Below are positions 10,213 through 18,293 of a stretch of 64,000 bases of DNA, piece by piece. This DNA comes from CAYWWM01 sp965198025 (GTDB lineage Bacteria > Acidobacteriota > Terriglobia > 2-12-FULL-54-10), in NCBI GenBank assembly GCA_965198025.1, contig OZ240237.1:2604001-2668000 (forward strand), read 5' to 3'. Under the pieces are notes generated by a model. That model had not been told where the DNA came from, did not search any database, and saw only the letters and a list, made by a program, of their open reading frames with translations. Both the position numbers and the translations under genes were made by a program. Every line of letters begins with the position of its first letter. Within the stretch, counting starts at the first letter, position 1.

Positions 10213-10848
10213 ATGGCAAAGAAGAGTTACACGAAAGACATCATCAAGATATTCGCGGGTGTATTTCTGGCGATCGTGGCGGTGATCGGCCTGACCTATG
10301 GCTCCGTGCTGCGCGACATGCAGCAGGGCATGGAAGAATACCGGCAGGGCGACCCCGAGGCGGCCTTGCAGCATTATGAAGCCGCCGAAGCTCGTCTGCG
10401 CAGCTACGGCGCGCTGCGAGTGATTCCCCAGCAGGACCGCCGGAACCTGATTTTGAATCAGGCCCGTCTGCTCTACGCCATGCAGCGCTACGACGAGGCC
10501 GCCGAGCGCTTGGAGCGCGAAAATGAGATTCCGGGGTTGAACTCGGACGGCCGTTTCCTGCTGCTCCGCGGCGAGATCACCTTTCGCTCGGCCGTCAACA
10601 ATTATCAGGACTCACCCCGCAAGGATCCGCAATTGCTCGAAGAGGCTTTGCTCGCCGCCGAAGACAGCTTGCGCGATTCGCTCCGCTTGAGTCCCGAGGA
10701 CTGGGACGCCAAGTACAATTACGAATTCATTAACTATGTCCGGAATTTGATGTCGCAGAACGACGACGGGGAAATCCGGATTCTGATGGAAAATGTGAGG
10801 GTCAAGGAAACACAGCCCAAGCCCCTCCCGCCCGATCAGCAAAGTTAA
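10213..10848 (+). CDS. Membrane-anchored TPR-like protein of the Bat-type operon
   Basis: A 211-residue protein with one N-terminal membrane helix (FAGVFLAIVAVIGLTYGSVL) and a predicted extracytoplasmic helical domain with tetratricopeptide-like pairs (EYRQGDPEAALQHYEAAEARL, ARLLYAMQRYDEAAERLE). No catalytic motif is seen. As the first gene of an operon with VWA, MoxR and DUF58 proteins, it occupies the place of the TPR proteins BatC/BatE in Bacteroides aerotolerance loci and probably scaffolds the VWA proteins at the membrane. The start has a strong GAGGAGGA site. The next gene begins about 120 bases downstream. Confidence 0.75.
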   Translation: MAKKSYTKDIIKIFAGVFLAIVAVIGLTYGSVLRDMQQGMEEYRQGDPEAALQHYEAAEARLRSYGALRVIPQQDRRNLILNQARLLYAMQRYDEAAERLERENEIPGLNSDGRFLLLRGEITFRSAVNNYQDSPRKDPQLLEEALLAAEDSLRDSLRLSPEDWDAKYNYEFINYVRNLMSQNDDGEIRILMENVRVKETQPKPLPPDQQS

Positions 10849-10970
10849 CGAGGAACCCATCGCGTAGAACGGAGACCGTATTCCGGAAATTGCTCCGGAA
10901 AGCGAGCGCGGTTTCTTGGCAACGAACAGGTTCAGCCCGTCGGCGGTGCCCGGCCGGAATGGGAACGATT

Positions 10971-11978
10971 ATGGAATTTGCTCGCCCGGAATACTTTTGG
11001 ATGCTCTGGTTGATTCCCTTTGTGGCCGTCTTCTGGGGCTTGGGAGTCTGGCACCAGTGGCGCGTGCGGGACCGTTTCGGCAACCTGACAAACCTGGAGG
11101 GGGTCTCCCGGATTTCCTGGAGCGGCCGGGGATTCCTGCGCGGCCTCCTGTTTGTGACCAGCCTGCTGCTAATGGTCCTGGCCCTTGCCTACCCGCGGAC
11201 GGTGGTTCGGGAGTTGCGGCCGGTTCCCACTCCCACTGACCTGGTATTCATGCTCGACATTTCCCCTTCAATGTTCGCCCGGGACAATGATCCCTCCCGT
11301 CTGGGCCGCGCCCAGGAGATCATTCAGAAGTTCATCCTGATGAAGCAGCCGCAGGACCGCTATGCCCTGGTCACGTTCAACTACACCAGCGTCGTGCTGT
11401 CCTATCTGACGGCCGATCCGCAGACCATCCTGGTCTATTTCGACTACCTCAACCAGACCGAGGAGCCGGAGGCCGGCAGCAATATGGGTTCGGCCATGAC
11501 CAGCGCCTTGCGCCTGATCGACACCGATATCCAGATGAATCCCGAGCTCTCCGAGGAACGCCGGCGGGTCTTTGTTCTGCTCTCCGACGGCGACGATAAC
11601 ATTGGCGAGTGGGCCGCGCCTCTGCGCGAGGTCCAGCAGCGGGAGATCCAGGTCTATACGTTCGGCTTGGGCAGCGCCAGCGGCGCCTACGTTCCGCTCC
11701 AGATGTCCCGCGGTCAGGTCGTCCAGTATCTCACTCGCGAGGGCGGAGCGCGCATTGTCAGCCAGGCCCAGGCCCAGACCATGCGGGAGGTCGCCGACCG
11801 TACCGGCGGCCGCTTCTTCCGCGGCGAGATTGAGCGGCAGGTGGACGTGGCTTTGGACGAAATCCTGGTACAAGGCCGCCCCATCTCGGGCTATCAGGCG
11901 AATCCCGTCCGGGAAGATTTGTACCATTTTTTTCTGATGGCCGCCTTCGCCAGTCTGATCCTGGGAATCTTTTTGTAG
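10971..11978 (+). CDS. BatA-like membrane VWA-domain protein (first copy)
   Basis: A protein of about 335 residues with N-terminal membrane segments (FWMLWLIPFVAVFWGLGVW and FLRGLLFVTSLLLMVLALAYP), a von Willebrand A domain and a C-terminal helix (FFLMAAFASLILGIFL). The metal-ion-dependent adhesion site is intact: DISPSM, the Thr after YALVTFNYTS, and LLSDGDDN. This is the BatA/BatB layout. The start at 10971 (MEFARPEYFWML) is preferred because the membrane segment follows directly; the frame is open to 10890, but that extension is basic and has no family support. Next comes a MoxR ATPase, its usual partner. Confidence 0.88.
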   Translation: MEFARPEYFWMLWLIPFVAVFWGLGVWHQWRVRDRFGNLTNLEGVSRISWSGRGFLRGLLFVTSLLLMVLALAYPRTVVRELRPVPTPTDLVFMLDISPSMFARDNDPSRLGRAQEIIQKFILMKQPQDRYALVTFNYTSVVLSYLTADPQTILVYFDYLNQTEEPEAGSNMGSAMTSALRLIDTDIQMNPELSEERRRVFVLLSDGDDNIGEWAAPLREVQQREIQVYTFGLGSASGAYVPLQMSRGQVVQYLTREGGARIVSQAQAQTMREVADRTGGRFFRGEIERQVDVALDEILVQGRPISGYQANPVREDLYHFFLMAAFASLILGIFL

Positions 11979-12019
11979 CGACGTAAACCGGAAAGCACCG
12001 GAAAGCGAGGAACACGCGC

Positions 12020-13033
12020 GTGCCAGTAATTCAGACCAAAGAACAAGCCTGGGAACTAATCCACCAGATTGAGGACCAGGTCCACAAGGTCATTATCGGA
12101 CAGGAAGAGCTCGTCCGAAAAATCCTGATCGGACTGTTCGGCAGAATTCCCTATTCGTTCCGGCACGGGGAAGGCGAGAAGGCGGGCTCCGGCCACATCC
12201 TGCTCGAAGGCGTCCCGGGTCTCGCCAAGACCCTGCTCGTCTCCGCCATCGCCAATACGCTCCACGCCAAGTTCCAGCGCATCCAGTTCACCCCGGACAT
12301 GCTCCCCGCCGACATTGTCGGCACGCGGATCTTCGACAGCCGTATCGCCGAGTTCCGCATCGAGAAGGGGCCCATTTTCGCCAACATCATCCTGGCCGAC
12401 GAAATCAACCGTGCTCCCCAGAAGACCCAGAGTGCTCTGCTCGAAGCCATGCAGGAACGCCAGGTAACCATCGGCGAGACTACCTTTGCACTCGAAGACC
12501 CCTTTTGGGTCCTCGCCACGCAGAACCCAGTCGAGCAGGAGGGAGTCTTCTCACTTCCCGAGGCCCAGCTCGACCGCTTTGCCATGATGATTCGTGTGAA
12601 CTACCCGACTGCGGATAGCGAGTTCCAGATGCTGGTGACCCGTCTCGAGGAAGCCCGCGTCAGCGCTGTGGCGGAACCATCCGCCGTCGTTCAGATCCGC
12701 CATATGGTGGCCAACGTGCACGTAGACGATAAAGTCCGCCGCTACATCGTCGCCCTCGGCCAAGCCACCCGGAATTCGCGTCCGGATTCGCTTCCCATCG
12801 TCCGCGATATGGTGATGCACGGCGCTTCGCCACGTTCGTACCAACACCTGCTGGCGATGTCCCGGACCACGGCCTTTTTCCGCGGGCGGGATTACGTGTT
12901 GCCCTCCGACGTCAAGTTCATCGCCACCGACGTGCTCCACCACCGCCTCGTGCGCACCATCCGCGCCGAAGTCGAGAACGTCAGCACGGACGAGGTGGTA
13001 GCCGAGGTTTTGCGGCACACCCCGATTCCGTAA
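12020..13033 (+). CDS. MoxR-family AAA+ ATPase
   Basis: A 337-residue AAA+ ATPase that probably acts as a chaperone with the neighbouring VWA proteins. Walker A is GVPGLAKT (residues 64-71); Walker B is ILADEINRAP; the MoxR signature QKTQSALLEAMQERQVTIG follows, then sensor 1 (VLATQNPVEQEGVFSLPEAQLDRF) and the C-terminal lid with SPRSYQHLLAMSRTTAFFRGRDYVLPSDV. It starts with GTG at 12020, preceded by GCGAGGAA. It lies between a VWA gene and a DUF58 gene, the standard Bat/MoxR order. Confidence 0.95.
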   Translation: MPVIQTKEQAWELIHQIEDQVHKVIIGQEELVRKILIGLFGRIPYSFRHGEGEKAGSGHILLEGVPGLAKTLLVSAIANTLHAKFQRIQFTPDMLPADIVGTRIFDSRIAEFRIEKGPIFANIILADEINRAPQKTQSALLEAMQERQVTIGETTFALEDPFWVLATQNPVEQEGVFSLPEAQLDRFAMMIRVNYPTADSEFQMLVTRLEEARVSAVAEPSAVVQIRHMVANVHVDDKVRRYIVALGQATRNSRPDSLPIVRDMVMHGASPRSYQHLLAMSRTTAFFRGRDYVLPSDVKFIATDVLHHRLVRTIRAEVENVSTDEVVAEVLRHTPIP

Positions 13034-13101
13034 GCGGGCGGTCCTGCTTGGGAAATGTACTGGCAGACGGAGAGTTGCGGTAAGGTTGGAAGGAGAGTTC
13101 G

Positions 13102-13992
13102 ATGTTAGCCCCCGAGCTGACTCAAGAACTGCAATACATCGAGATCGCCGCCTCGCGCCGCATTCGCAGCCTGCGCTACGGCCAGAGCCGCAGCCCCATC
13201 CGCGGCAGCGGCTACGAGTTTGAGACCCATCGCAAGTATGCCGTCGGCGAGGACCTGCGCCAGGTCGACTGGAATGTCTCGGCCCGCATGCAGGAGCTCT
13301 ACATCAAGCGGCAGTTCGAGGAGAAAGAGATCACGGTTTTCCTCGTGGTCGATGTTTCCCGGTCCATGTACTTTTCGACCGCCGCCCACTCCAAGCGCAT
13401 GCGCGTCCTGCAGCTCGCAGCCACCTTGGGATTCTCGGCCGCCAGCGACAGTTGCAACTTTGGTTTTCTGGCATTCACCGACCGCGTGGAGGGCTTTGAG
13501 CTGCCCCGCAAGGGCCGCGGTCATGTCTGGCGCGCCATCGAGCAGCTCTACAACCTTAAGCCCAAGCGCCGCGGGACCGACTGGGAGCTGGCGTTCCGGT
13601 TCCTGCGCAGCCGTCTGCGACGCATGTCCATCGTCTTCATGTTGTCGGATTTCATTACCGACCCGGCGAAGCCCTCCCTGGAAGATTTGCCGGACCTGAA
13701 GGTCCTGGCCCAAAAGCACGACCTGGTTCCCGTGATCTTCGGCGATAAGATCGAGCACCGTCTCCCGCTCGGACGCGGCCTGTTGCGCTTCCGCTCTGCG
13801 GAAAGCGGCCAGGAGATGGTCTTGAGCCTCTCCTCCACCTTGCGCCGGCGCTTTGACCACTTCGTCTCGAACCGCCAGGACGAGCTCCAGGCTTTCTTTT
13901 ACTCCCTCGGGATGGAATGCCTCTTTCTGCAGGTCGGGGAATCCTTCATGGACCCGATCATGACGCTGTTTGAAAGACGAAGAAAAGTATGA
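13102..13992 (+). CDS. DUF58 domain protein
   Basis: A 296-residue cytoplasmic DUF58 protein, itself a VWA-like fold. The family core YEFETHRKYAVGEDLRQVDWNVSARMQELYIKRQFEEKE is followed by a MIDAS-like LVVDVSRSMYF and GTDWELAFRFLRSRL...VFMLSDFI. DUF58 proteins are almost always encoded next to MoxR ATPases and are thought to be their substrates or partners. A strong GGAAGGAG precedes the ATG. No membrane segment is visible. Confidence 0.93.
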   Translation: MLAPELTQELQYIEIAASRRIRSLRYGQSRSPIRGSGYEFETHRKYAVGEDLRQVDWNVSARMQELYIKRQFEEKEITVFLVVDVSRSMYFSTAAHSKRMRVLQLAATLGFSAASDSCNFGFLAFTDRVEGFELPRKGRGHVWRAIEQLYNLKPKRRGTDWELAFRFLRSRLRRMSIVFMLSDFITDPAKPSLEDLPDLKVLAQKHDLVPVIFGDKIEHRLPLGRGLLRFRSAESGQEMVLSLSSTLRRRFDHFVSNRQDELQAFFYSLGMECLFLQVGESFMDPIMTLFERRRKV

Positions 13993-14092
13993 GGGTTTTG
14001 CCTGCGAATTGAAGTAACATATTGAGTTTGCCGCTTCCGCTGTCCGGTCCCCACGGCACGGCCTGAGGAAACCAAGAAAGGAGGACCCCCGG

Positions 14093-15124
14093 GTGGATTT
14101 TCGATTGCTCTGCTTGCGTGTCCTTGCCATCATGACTTTGCTGTTTGCTTTGGCCCCGGCCGGCAGCCATGCCGGCAGCCTCCAAGGCTTGGGGGCTCCT
14201 CCCACTCCCTCCAGCTCGGCTTCCGACGTCGTGCCGCCGCCCGAAGGCATGAGCTTCACCACGCATCTGGACCACACCGCCGTCTGGGTCGGCGACCAGT
14301 TTCATTACACCATCATCGTGGACCACACGACGATGTATGAGTTTGTGCTGGACACGCTCTCCAGAGAGACCGTCAACATGGACCCGTTCCAGGTCATGGA
14401 TGTAACCACGGAAACCGTCACCCAGAAGAACGGCGACCAGCGCATTTACCTCGACATCGTGCTGACCACCTTCACCACAGGCCAGGACATCGAAGAAATT
14501 CCCCAGCTCACGCTGTTTTACTTCGAGCGGGAAGCCGGCATCCTGCGCGCCGAAGAGGCCGCCGCCGAGAGTCTGACCGTCCCCGGCCCCGTGATTGCCC
14601 TGCGCAGCACGTTGCCTCCCGAAGCCAACGACATCCGCGACCCCGTGACTGTTTCCTCCTGGCCGCAGTCCCGCTGGATTCTTGCTGGAGCGGGAACCAT
14701 TTCCCTGATCCTCCTGATTACAGGTCTGGGCTGGGAAACCATCGTGTTCGTCCGCCGCCGCAAGAGCCAGCGCGGACCCGATCACCGCAAGGCCATGAAT
14801 CTGGTCCGCGAGCGCTGGATGAGCGCCGTCCCCGGAGACTTCTCGAACTCCGAGGCCGCCATACGCTTCTATGACCAGTCCTATCAGGACGTCAAGGAAT
14901 TCGTCGGCCATTTTCTCGAGACCACCACCGTTGGTCTGACGGCCGAGGAGCTGGGCCAGGAAATGCAGCGCCTCAACGCCGACCGGGAGATGCGGGGCAA
15001 AGTCGTCAAAGTCCTGGGGACGCTCGAAACAAACCGCTATTCCAACAACGGCGTCGCCCCCAGCGCGGAGGAGGCTCGGGCGACCGCGCAGGAAATCCGC
15101 GAAATCTTCGCGTCCAGGAGATAG
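14093..15124 (+). CDS. BatD-like membrane protein of the MoxR operon
   Basis: A 343-residue protein with a signal peptide, an extracytoplasmic beta-rich domain (FTTHLDHTAVWVGDQFHYTIIVDHTTMYEFVLD, then PFQVMDVTTETVTQKNGDQRIYLDIVLTTFTTGQ), a membrane helix (WILAGAGTISLILLITGLGWETIVFV) and a cytoplasmic helical tail of about 125 residues. This topology, between DUF58 and a second VWA gene, matches a shortened BatD, which normally has several Ig-like domains. Homology itself is too weak for a firm name. The GTG at 14093 follows a near-perfect AAGGAGG. The downstream VWA gene starts 9 bases after the stop, so translation is probably coupled. Confidence 0.72.
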   Translation: MDFRLLCLRVLAIMTLLFALAPAGSHAGSLQGLGAPPTPSSSASDVVPPPEGMSFTTHLDHTAVWVGDQFHYTIIVDHTTMYEFVLDTLSRETVNMDPFQVMDVTTETVTQKNGDQRIYLDIVLTTFTTGQDIEEIPQLTLFYFEREAGILRAEEAAAESLTVPGPVIALRSTLPPEANDIRDPVTVSSWPQSRWILAGAGTISLILLITGLGWETIVFVRRRKSQRGPDHRKAMNLVRERWMSAVPGDFSNSEAAIRFYDQSYQDVKEFVGHFLETTTVGLTAEELGQEMQRLNADREMRGKVVKVLGTLETNRYSNNGVAPSAEEARATAQEIREIFASRR

Positions 15125-15133
15125 CTGCGTATC

Positions 15134-16123
15134 ATGGCGTTTCAGAACCTCCAATGGTTGTACCTGGCCGTGCCGCTTCTGTTGCTGATGGTCGTGGTAC
15201 GCTTCTGGCGCCGTCACTACTGGGGACACTCGCTCGTCGAGCATGCTGCCGAGCGCCTCGGAGCGCTGAATCCGGTTCTGCGCCTCCCGACCCTGCTGGA
15301 GGCACTCGCCGTCGGCTTCCTGCTGGTCGCTCTGCTCGGGCCCGTATATCCGTTCGTCCTGAACCGCATCGAGCGCGGCGGCCTGCAAGTCATGATCGTC
15401 CTGGACCTCTCACAAAGCATGGAGGAGGGCCTGCACCGCCGGGGCACGCCTCCGCCTCCCCGTCCTCCGCAGACCCCTCCGGGTGCTATCGTTGGGCCCA
15501 GCAAGATGGTCGCCGTGAAAGCCAGCGCCAATGAATTCATCGGCAAGCGCTCCGGCGACGCCATCGGCCTGGTCGTCTTTTCGAACAACGCCTATCTGGT
15601 CTCGCCGTCCACTTTCGACCACGACAGCCTGGACGACTATCTCCGCATGGTCAACGTGCAGACGCTCGTCAATGAAGGCTTCACCGCCATCGGCGAAGGC
15701 ATTGGCATGGCCAACAACTTCTTCCAGTTCACCCGCGAGCAGGGACGCCGCGCCAAAGGGCAGGTCATCATCCTGTTCAGCGATGGAGATAACAACTACG
15801 GCCGCGACCCCGTCCAGGAAGTCGAGCTTGCCCGCCAGCAAGGCACCCGCATTTATTTCATCGGCGTGGCCCTTGAGGCCGGTGCTTCCCAGCAGATTGC
15901 CGACGCCGTTTACACCACCGGCGGCCGCTACTTCGACGTCTCGAACCCCCGCCACCTCGACGAGGCGATGGAAGAGATCAACCGCCTTGAGAAGGGCCGT
16001 TTCATCAGCATTCAGTTGATCAACAATCAGCCAGCCTATTTTATTTTCGTCATGCTGGCGCTCGGCTGCCTCGGCCTCCGCATGATCCTCAACGGCATCC
16101 CCAACTTCGTCGAGCTCAGCTAG
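15134..16123 (+). CDS. BatA/BatB-like membrane VWA-domain protein (second copy)
   Basis: A 329-residue protein with two N-terminal membrane segments (WLYLAVPLLLLMVVVRFW and LLEALAVGFLLVALLGPVYPFVL), a von Willebrand A domain and a C-terminal helix (PAYFIFVMLALGCLGLRMIL). MIDAS residues are intact (DLSQSM, LFSDGDNN). A proline-rich loop (TPPPPRPPQTPPG) just after the MIDAS serines is an insertion relative to the first VWA protein in this operon. It is the last clear member of the Bat-like operon; VWA pairs of this kind probably form membrane complexes activated by MoxR. Confidence 0.9.
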   Translation: MAFQNLQWLYLAVPLLLLMVVVRFWRRHYWGHSLVEHAAERLGALNPVLRLPTLLEALAVGFLLVALLGPVYPFVLNRIERGGLQVMIVLDLSQSMEEGLHRRGTPPPPRPPQTPPGAIVGPSKMVAVKASANEFIGKRSGDAIGLVVFSNNAYLVSPSTFDHDSLDDYLRMVNVQTLVNEGFTAIGEGIGMANNFFQFTREQGRRAKGQVIILFSDGDNNYGRDPVQEVELARQQGTRIYFIGVALEAGASQQIADAVYTTGGRYFDVSNPRHLDEAMEEINRLEKGRFISIQLINNQPAYFIFVMLALGCLGLRMILNGIPNFVELS

Positions 16124-16144
16124 CTCCCCCATACAATGCTGCCT

Positions 16145-16186
16145 GTCATCCCGAGGAGCATAGCTGCGAGAGACCTGTTTGTTCTT
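16145..16186 (+). repeat. Dispersed GTCATCCCGAG repeat, short copy
   Basis: Reads GTCATCCCGAGGAGCATAGC, then tgcgagagacctgtttgttctt; the outer modules of the family (GTCATCCCGAGGAGC and a variant of GGATCTGCTCTT) are both recognisable. It lies between the Bat-like operon and the cohesin-like gene. Confidence 0.75.
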
Positions 16187-16247
16187 CCCTGCTCCCTACA
16201 CCCCGCTCCCCGTGCTATTATTTCCCCTTACGGACGGAGGTTGTGGC

Positions 16248-16856
16248 ATGCATCGTTCCCAAGACACAGTATGGATCGCAGGTACGCTTCTGGCATTGCT
16301 GGCGTTTTGCTCCACCGCCGGCGCCCGGAACCAGCAAGCAAACGATCAGGTCGATCCCGAAACCACCACCCGCTTGACGCTCGGCGGCGCCTCTGGCACT
16401 CCGGGCAGCGGCGTGGTCGTTCCGGTTTATTTCACCCCCGCACAGGGCGTTGCCGTAGCGCAGTTGCGTCTCGAAGTGACGTATGTCAGCGTGAGTTTGC
16501 GATACTCCAATCTCGATAAGGGAATCGCCGCGGAGCTGGGTGGCGTCGACGTGGCCATCGAGGTCGAGGAAGGACAGAATGAACAGGACCTCGATACGCA
16601 GACCCTGACGATTACCGCCTCCTTCCTGAACACCGATCCGCCTGCCACGGGCATTCCCTCGGGACTGCTGGCCTACATAACGATGGACATCACCGACGAC
16701 GGCCGACCCGCGAGCGTCACCTTGCGCCCGACCGTCGAAGCCACCCTGGTCGGCTCCGGCGATCCCGTTCCGAACCTCCGTGCCTTCGAAACCCAGGTCG
16801 ACGTGCTCGCGCCCGGCACGGAGCCGCTGATTAGTTGCTTCTTCTTTACGCATTGA
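16248..16856 (+). CDS. Secreted cohesin-like domain protein
   Basis: A protein of about 202 residues with a signal peptide (WIAGTLLALLAFCSTAGA) and a beta-sandwich that resembles cohesin-type domains: TLGGASGTPGSGVVVPVYFTP near the start, VAQLRLEVTYVS, and LLAYITMDITDDG near the end. In non-cellulosomal bacteria such domains are general adhesion or carbohydrate-related modules. The ATG at 16248 has a GGAGG seven bases before it; the longer open frame to 16179 has none. The protein ends in an odd Cys-Phe-Phe-Phe-Thr-His tail. It overlaps no gene but lies directly before the TolC-like gene and may be co-transcribed with it. Confidence 0.6.
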   Translation: MHRSQDTVWIAGTLLALLAFCSTAGARNQQANDQVDPETTTRLTLGGASGTPGSGVVVPVYFTPAQGVAVAQLRLEVTYVSVSLRYSNLDKGIAAELGGVDVAIEVEEGQNEQDLDTQTLTITASFLNTDPPATGIPSGLLAYITMDITDDGRPASVTLRPTVEATLVGSGDPVPNLRAFETQVDVLAPGTEPLISCFFFTH

Positions 16857-16873
16857 TGCCACGCCTCGTTCCC

Positions 16874-17593
16874 ATGCGTCACCTTCCTGGTATCGTTCCG
16901 CCTGCCTCGAGCAAAGTCGAGAGGAGCGCAGCAAGGAATCTGTTCTTTCTTTCTTTCCTGCTTTCGCACCTCGCCCTCGCGCAAACCCCGCCCGAGCCAG
17001 TTCCAGCATTAACCCTCGCCGAATTCCGCCGCCAGGTTGCGGCCCGTAGCGAGGACCCGAACGTGCCACGCCCCGTTCTTGAAGACCACTTTTTCCAGCT
17101 CGTGGACGGACAGGTGCGCGAAGCTGCTGCCCGTCAGAGCCTTGACCGGCTGGCGGGCTGGACCAAGGCGGCCCAGGCACGCTTCGAAGCACAAAGCGCG
17201 CCGCTGCTCGACGTCGAGATACTTCGCTTTGCCGAGGCCAACGCCGAAGCCAGGCTCGAACGATGGCAAGCAGAACGGGACGTCGGCTTGACATCAGTCA
17301 ACGGCCTGCTGGGGCGTGGACCGCACGCGCCTCTCATTGCCATAACGAGTAACGCTTCGCCGTCCAGTGCGGATTTCCAGTCCGCAAACGACAATCTCGC
17401 CGCCCGCATCGAGCGGTTTGAGCAGCTTCTGACTCAAGCTCAAGAGCTGCTCGCCAAGATGTATCAAAACTATCTGTTCGGCGGCGTTACTCTCCCGGCG
17501 CTTCTCTGGCAGGAGGAGCAGACGTATCAGACGGAGCTCCAGTACCGGCTCTTGCTGGTCCAGGCCGACCGATCCCGTGCAGCAGACGGCTGA
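16874..17593 (+). CDS. Short TolC-like helical exported protein
   Basis: A protein of about 239 residues, rich in long amphipathic helices after a hydrophobic export segment (LFFLSFLLSHLALAQ). The helical stretch AEANAEARLERWQAERDVGLTSVNGLLGRG resembles the heptad-rich hairpin of TolC-family outer membrane channel proteins, but the length is about half of a normal TolC, so it could be a reduced channel component or another coiled-coil periplasmic protein. Its place before two adaptors and an RND pump supports a link to efflux. The start is uncertain: the sequence encoding the first 25 residues overlaps a copy of the dispersed repeat (16893-16948), and translation may begin inside or after it. 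Confidence 0.5.
   Translation: MRHLPGIVPPASSKVERSAARNLFFLSFLLSHLALAQTPPEPVPALTLAEFRRQVAARSEDPNVPRPVLEDHFFQLVDGQVREAAARQSLDRLAGWTKAAQARFEAQSAPLLDVEILRFAEANAEARLERWQAERDVGLTSVNGLLGRGPHAPLIAITSNASPSSADFQSANDNLAARIERFEQLLTQAQELLAKMYQNYLFGGVTLPALLWQEEQTYQTELQYRLLLVQADRSRAADG
16893..16948 (+). repeat. Dispersed repeat copy inside the 5' end of the TolC-like gene
   Basis: Contains tcgttccgcctgcctcgagc, then aaagtcgagaggagcgcagc and aaggaatctgttctt, matching the CATCCCGCCTGTCCCGAGC / AGTCGAGGGGAGCG / GGGATCTGCTCTT modules of the family with a few substitutions. Confidence 0.7.
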
Positions 17594-17710
17594 CCATCTC
17601 CCCACATGACATATTGGATAACGAATCGCTGCATGTCTCCACCCGGCTTTCATGTTCTCCGCCCTCTTTATGTATTCGCAAAACTCTAGCCCTTCCGCCA
17701 AAGCAGAGGT

Positions 17711-18277
17711 ATGATAGAGGCTATGGACATGAGAAACAGGAAACTATGGATCGCGGCGCTTTGTTCCGTGGCGCTGGCTGTTTCGCTTCCCGCTCACGAG
17801 ACAGGTTTTCCGGAGCACACGCTGAAGAACGCTTTCCCCGAGGCCACGGGCTTCACTCTGCGCAAGAAGACTCTTACGCCCGACCAGATCGCGAAGGTCG
17901 AGCAGGCGTCGGAGAGCAAGGTGCAGAATAACGACAACCCGTTGTCCTATTACGTGGCCCTCGGAAAAAGTCCCGACGGCTCCGGCGTCTTGGGGACGGT
18001 CGTCATGGTCGATACGCGCGGCACCAAGGGTCTGCTCGACCTCGCTGTTGGAATCCGGCGTGATGGAACGGTGGCCCGGATCGTGGTCGTCGAGAACAAA
18101 GACGAACCCGGCTTGTCTGCCGCCGGGTTTCTCAAACAGATCGAGGGGAACACGGCGGAATCGCTGAGGACGATCGGCGAGGACTTGCAGTATTCCGGGG
18201 ACCCCAAAGCGGCTCAGGCACTCGTGAACGCGGTGCGGCGCGCCCTCTATTTGCTCGCCGCGGCCACGGCTCCCTAG
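17711..18277 (+). CDS. Exported FMN_bind-like protein without the flavin attachment motif
   Basis: A protein of 183-188 residues with a signal peptide (LWIAALCSVALAVSLPAHE). The central part follows the FMN_bind pattern of RnfG/NosR-like proteins: GLLDLAVGIRRDGTVARIVVVENKDEPGLSAAGFLKQIEG, corresponding to the usual GY-G-I-VGID-DG-I-G-V---ETPGLG. The C-terminal part, where covalent flavin proteins have S/T-GAT, reads YSGDPKAAQALVNAVRRAL, so the attachment threonine is missing. It may bind flavin non-covalently or serve another role, such as supplying electrons or sensing at the cell surface. Three in-frame ATGs (17711, 17723, 17729) are possible; an AGAGG site best fits the third. It sits between the TolC-like gene and the adaptors. 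Confidence 0.6.
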   Translation: MIEAMDMRNRKLWIAALCSVALAVSLPAHETGFPEHTLKNAFPEATGFTLRKKTLTPDQIAKVEQASESKVQNNDNPLSYYVALGKSPDGSGVLGTVVMVDTRGTKGLLDLAVGIRRDGTVARIVVVENKDEPGLSAAGFLKQIEGNTAESLRTIGEDLQYSGDPKAAQALVNAVRRALYLLAAATAP

Positions 18278-18293
18278 CCGTCCAACCGCCCGC

